From Dehalococcoidia bacterium (GTDB lineage Bacteria > Chloroflexota > Dehalococcoidia > Bin125): a stretch of DNA of 41,788 nucleotides. Shown here one piece after another: positions 39,430 through 41,788 of this stretch. Under the pieces are notes generated by a model. The model worked only from the letters and a program-made list of their open reading frames with translations, had not been told where the DNA came from and ran no database searches. Made by a program: the position numbers and the translations under genes. The stretch covers positions 1 to 41,788 of the forward strand of contig JAJDYG010000010.1 of the NCBI GenBank assembly GCA_022822855.1. Direction: 5' to 3'. The stretch's first letter is position 1; every line of letters starts with the position of its first letter.

Positions 39430-40787
39430 AATGCCGGCAGGCTAACGCCGGCTCCGCCGGGTGACTGTGCGGGATCAGGCTCTTGCGGATCGGCGCTGAT
39501 CAGCCTGCGCACGAACAGGATGAAGACTCCGGTTAAGACGAGGTTGAGCGCGAGCGAGAGCATGGCCACCGTGACAATCGGTCCGCCGATCCCGTAGCTC
39601 AGACTGAGCACGAGCACACCCGCTCCGACTTCGCCGCGCGGCCACATACCGATCGCCAGTGCCAGTCTGTGTCGCCAGGGCGCTTCGCGCCGGTAACAGA
39701 ATGCCGGGAACATCTTACCTAGGTTGCTCAAGACCGTCAGCACGATCACGTGAGAGATGATCGCTCCCCAGCCCATGCTGGGCTGGCTGCTGGTCACGGT
39801 GAGTTCCTTGTCCAGTGTTTGCTCCTGATCGTCGACTGCGTCGGCCGGCGCAGCCGCATGCAAACTGGCGGGCGTAGGCTCGACGTGTTGATCGTCGCCT
39901 TCGAAGATCTGCGGCATGCTCAGCCCAACCACAAGCATGAACACGGCCGACACCCACATCGCGGCGCGCCTTTCGCCCGGTCGTTCGAGCACCTCGTGCA
40001 GATCGTGTTCGACCGCGGCGGCTTCGCTCTCCGGGGTATGCTCAGCGGTCTCAATCTTGCGCCGTCGGGCGAGACACCCCAGCACGAATGCTGGCAGCAG
40101 CACCTCGATGTGGATCGGCACCGAGGGATCAATCACCTTGCTGCCTGCGTAGAGCACTTCGCTGACGGCCACGATGCCGCCCGCGTAAAGCAAGACGAAC
40201 GGCCAGCTCACCGGCATCGTCACCCGGTGCAGCCAGAACCAGGCGATGGCCAGCAGGATCACCATCACGATCACGATCGCGCCAAGCTGCCAGGCCAGGC
40301 CTACGATCAGCATCTTGAGCGGGATCATCAAGAGGACCGTGTCAAGGTCGTCGAAGATAGCCAGGATGCGCGCCTTGCGGAAGAGCCAGGTTGCGCCGAG
40401 TCCGGCCGCCGCGAGCATGCTGAAGAGCACGCCGGCCGAGGTCGGCGCTGCAAACCGCCCCGCCAGCAGCGTCTCCTTCCAGGTATCGAAATCGGCCCAA
40501 AAGCTGGACGGCAGCATGACGAAGACGAAGTAGACCGTGACCAGAATCCAGGGGAACGAAGCCGCCGTGAAGGCGACGAAGTAGTCCCAGCCGTAGGTTC
40601 GAGGCTTCGATTTGTCGATGTGAAACTCGAAGCCGACGTGGACCATGATGAAGGCGAGCCCGACCATCGTGATTACGCGCACGACGGTCGCCACGCCGTC
40701 GTGCGCCTCTCCGGCAAGGGTCGGCAGCGCCTGAGAGAAGCCCAGTCCGATCAACAGGAGAATCGAGTAGACCAGTACCCGCCGCAT
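39426..40787 (-). CDS. Cation:proton antiporter (CPA2-like)
   Basis: A 453-residue polytopic membrane protein from the ATG at 40785-40787; an open frame continues 5', but it runs into the divergent gene. About eleven hydrophobic segments. The signature AIFDDLDT with Asp146-Asp147 (143-150) matches the paired-aspartate motif of electrogenic Na+(K+)/H+ exchangers, and RFAAPTSAGVLFSML precedes it as in CPA2 proteins. A hydrophilic loop of about 50 residues (GDDQHVEPTPASLHAAAP onward) splits the last helices and is unusual. It has no C-terminal nucleotide-binding domain. Coupling to an enoyl-CoA hydratase is odd and may be only positional. Confidence 0.8.
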   Translation of the reverse strand: MRRVLVYSILLLIGLGFSQALPTLAGEAHDGVATVVRVITMVGLAFIMVHVGFEFHIDKSKPRTYGWDYFVAFTAASFPWILVTVYFVFVMLPSSFWADFDTWKETLLAGRFAAPTSAGVLFSMLAAAGLGATWLFRKARILAIFDDLDTVLLMIPLKMLIVGLAWQLGAIVIVMVILLAIAWFWLHRVTMPVSWPFVLLYAGGIVAVSEVLYAGSKVIDPSVPIHIEVLLPAFVLGCLARRRKIETAEHTPESEAAAVEHDLHEVLERPGERRAAMWVSAVFMLVVGLSMPQIFEGDDQHVEPTPASLHAAAPADAVDDQEQTLDKELTVTSSQPSMGWGAIISHVIVLTVLSNLGKMFPAFCYRREAPWRHRLALAIGMWPRGEVGAGVLVLSLSYGIGGPIVTVAMLSLALNLVLTGVFILFVRRLISADPQEPDPAQSPGGAGVSLPAL

Positions 40788-40851
40788 AGGATCGAGCGTA
40801 TATCGCCTCGGCCCAGGTGGCGCGGTGGGATCGGTCAATGTAGGAGGCTGG

Positions 40852-41652
40852 ATGAGAATCATCAGTTGGAACATCGCCGGTCGCGCGGCTCCCTGGGATG
40901 TGGTCGTCGAGATGCTGGAGGCGCGGGAGGTCGACGTTGCGCTGCTGCAGGAAGCTCGGCGCCCGCGGAAGTCGATCGCTGACTTCATTGACGTTGATCC
41001 GGGACCGTGGAACACGGCGGGAGTTGGGGTCAAGCGCGAATGGAAGGCGGCCGTGGTGATGTTGAAAGATCGCCCGGATATGAGCATCCGTTGGATCGAA
41101 GGCAAGTCCATACCCGAGGCGGGCTACCACGAGCTTGCGGTCAGTCGGCCGGGCACGCTGGCGGCTGCGGTTGTGACCCCGGCCGACGGCTTGCCGCTGA
41201 CCGTGGTCTCGATGTATTCGGCCACTGAGGGTTGGACGGAAGAGTCTGGACGTCCGTCGCACAATGCCTGGATCGGCTCAGCCCATCGCCTGATCTCCGA
41301 CCTGTCGCGGCTGGTCGGCAAACGAACGCGGCTGATCGCTGCCGGCGACCTCAACGCCTGGCGTCGGTCCACTTCGATCTTCACGCGTATGGACTCGCTG
41401 GACCTGCCCTGCGTCGGGCCCAACGCTCCCGACGGCGGGCGACAACCCGCAGAGCCTCGTCATCCGGAAGATGTGGCGACGTTCTACCTACCCGCCGAGC
41501 GGGAGCCGGCCTGTGCGACGCAACAGCTGGACTATGTGTTCGCCACGCGCAACATCGCGGAGCGAGTCGAGGTTCGCGCGCAGAATGGCGTCAGCCCCGA
41601 AGATTGGGGCCCATCCGATCACTGCCGCATCCTGATCGAAGTCGCCGACTAG
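40852..41652 (+). CDS. Endonuclease/exonuclease/phosphatase (EEP) family protein
   Basis: A 266-residue EEP-fold hydrolase starting at ATG 40852, four bases after a perfect AGGAGG. The active-site set is visible: Asn7 (ISWNIAG), Glu34 (LLQEARR), the GDLNAW motif, and SDH near the C-terminus (WGPSDHCRILIEV). No signal peptide, so it is probably cytoplasmic; the substrate could be DNA, an inositol phosphate or another phosphodiester. The TAG stop straddles the boundary of an IS element beginning at 41652, so the last residue or two may have been altered by insertion, though the catalytic fold is complete. Confidence 0.85.
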   Translation: MRIISWNIAGRAAPWDVVVEMLEAREVDVALLQEARRPRKSIADFIDVDPGPWNTAGVGVKREWKAAVVMLKDRPDMSIRWIEGKSIPEAGYHELAVSRPGTLAAAVVTPADGLPLTVVSMYSATEGWTEESGRPSHNAWIGSAHRLISDLSRLVGKRTRLIAAGDLNAWRRSTSIFTRMDSLDLPCVGPNAPDGGRQPAEPRHPEDVATFYLPAEREPACATQQLDYVFATRNIAERVEVRAQNGVSPEDWGPSDHCRILIEVAD

Positions 41653-41788
41653 GGCCTGTTCACAGTAACTGCAGCGCGTCCCAGACGAGGGCGAGGTGGA
41701 CGAAGCTGAGGAAGATGACGTCCAGCTTGTCGTAGCGGGTGGCGACCCGGCGGAAGCGTTTGAGCCGGCAGAAGAAGCGCTCGACCTC
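41652..41788 (-). mobile_element. IS5-family insertion sequence, one end (truncated by window edge)
   Basis: The element end GGGCCTGTTCA (41652-41662) follows a TA dinucleotide that may be the duplicated target. The transposase reading frame enters from the window edge and stops within this terminal repeat, a usual arrangement for the IS427-like group of IS5. Similar end motifs occur at 23822, 24810 and 25076-25085 (reverse), suggesting related remnants. Confidence 0.8.
41660..41788 (-). CDS. IS5-family transposase, C-terminal fragment
   Basis: The last 42 residues of a DDE transposase, beginning EVERFFCRLKRFRRVATRYDK at the window edge, then LDVIFLSFVHLALVWDALQLL and a stop. The ER...K...RR.ATRYDK pattern is the conserved region around the third acidic residue of the DDE triad in IS5-family enzymes. 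The start and the first two catalytic aspartates lie outside the window, so integrity is unknown. Confidence 0.88.
   Translation of the reverse strand, partial: EVERFFCRLKRFRRVATRYDKLDVIFLSFVHLALVWDALQLL

Noticed and set aside
40788..41111. 5' extension of the antiporter by 108 codons
   Set aside because: It runs antisense into the EEP gene, is low-complexity, and precedes a proper membrane-protein start at 40787.

Overview
The window is high-GC DNA with densely packed genes on both strands. It most resembles a Chloroflexota genome, possibly a SAR202/Dehalococcoidia-like lineage. The best clue is a malyl-CoA lyase (20406-21464) that matches the Chloroflexus-type enzyme closely from memory. 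Four luciferase-like (F420-type) oxidoreductases, two HSD17B4-like short-chain dehydrogenases, an HpaB-type hydroxylase and a large amino-acid-type ABC cluster fit the same picture. An actinobacterial origin is not excluded. No rRNA, tRNA or CRISPR array was seen.

Layout. 1-516 is repeat DNA. 518-5037 (minus) is a catabolic block: LLM oxidoreductase, HhH-GPD protein, a small membrane protein, glutamate dehydrogenase and acyl-CoA dehydrogenase. 5111-6781 (minus) is a cupin / sigma / anti-sigma operon. Divergent from it, 6919-9116 encodes a LytM/M23 peptidase whose stop overlaps the start of a degenerate aminoglycoside/macrolide-phosphotransferase-like protein. 9462-11501 is an aromatic-ring module (VOC dioxygenase plus HpaB-type hydroxylase), followed by a VapC-type toxin pair (11556-12280) and two tandem SDRs (12341-14315). 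A Zn-type ABC importer (14395-17109) follows a perfect inverted repeat that looks like a metalloregulator operator. A CtpE-like P-type ATPase (17573-20329) converges on mcl.

21614-25123 is accessory: a repeat-invaded small gene, a roughly 160-bp tandem array, an LLM oxidoreductase, gpmA, many hairpin repeats and IS-end-like motifs. From 25124 a HIT protein and livGFHM run rightward and meet, 21 bp away, four leftward genes for branched-chain-type substrate-binding proteins. One of these is a tandem fusion, so five binding domains face one transporter core. Next come a tandem pair of LLM oxidoreductases, a HicB-HicA pair, an enoyl-CoA hydratase coupled to a cation/proton antiporter, an EEP-family hydrolase and the end of an IS5-type transposase.

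The features most worth attention are the five-domain binding-protein cluster with a nested dyad in its leader, the livH gene with no canonical start codon, the nested 24-bp mini-hairpins, and several proteins that keep a family fold but have lost key residues (SDR Lys to His, pseudokinase, sigma region 4).
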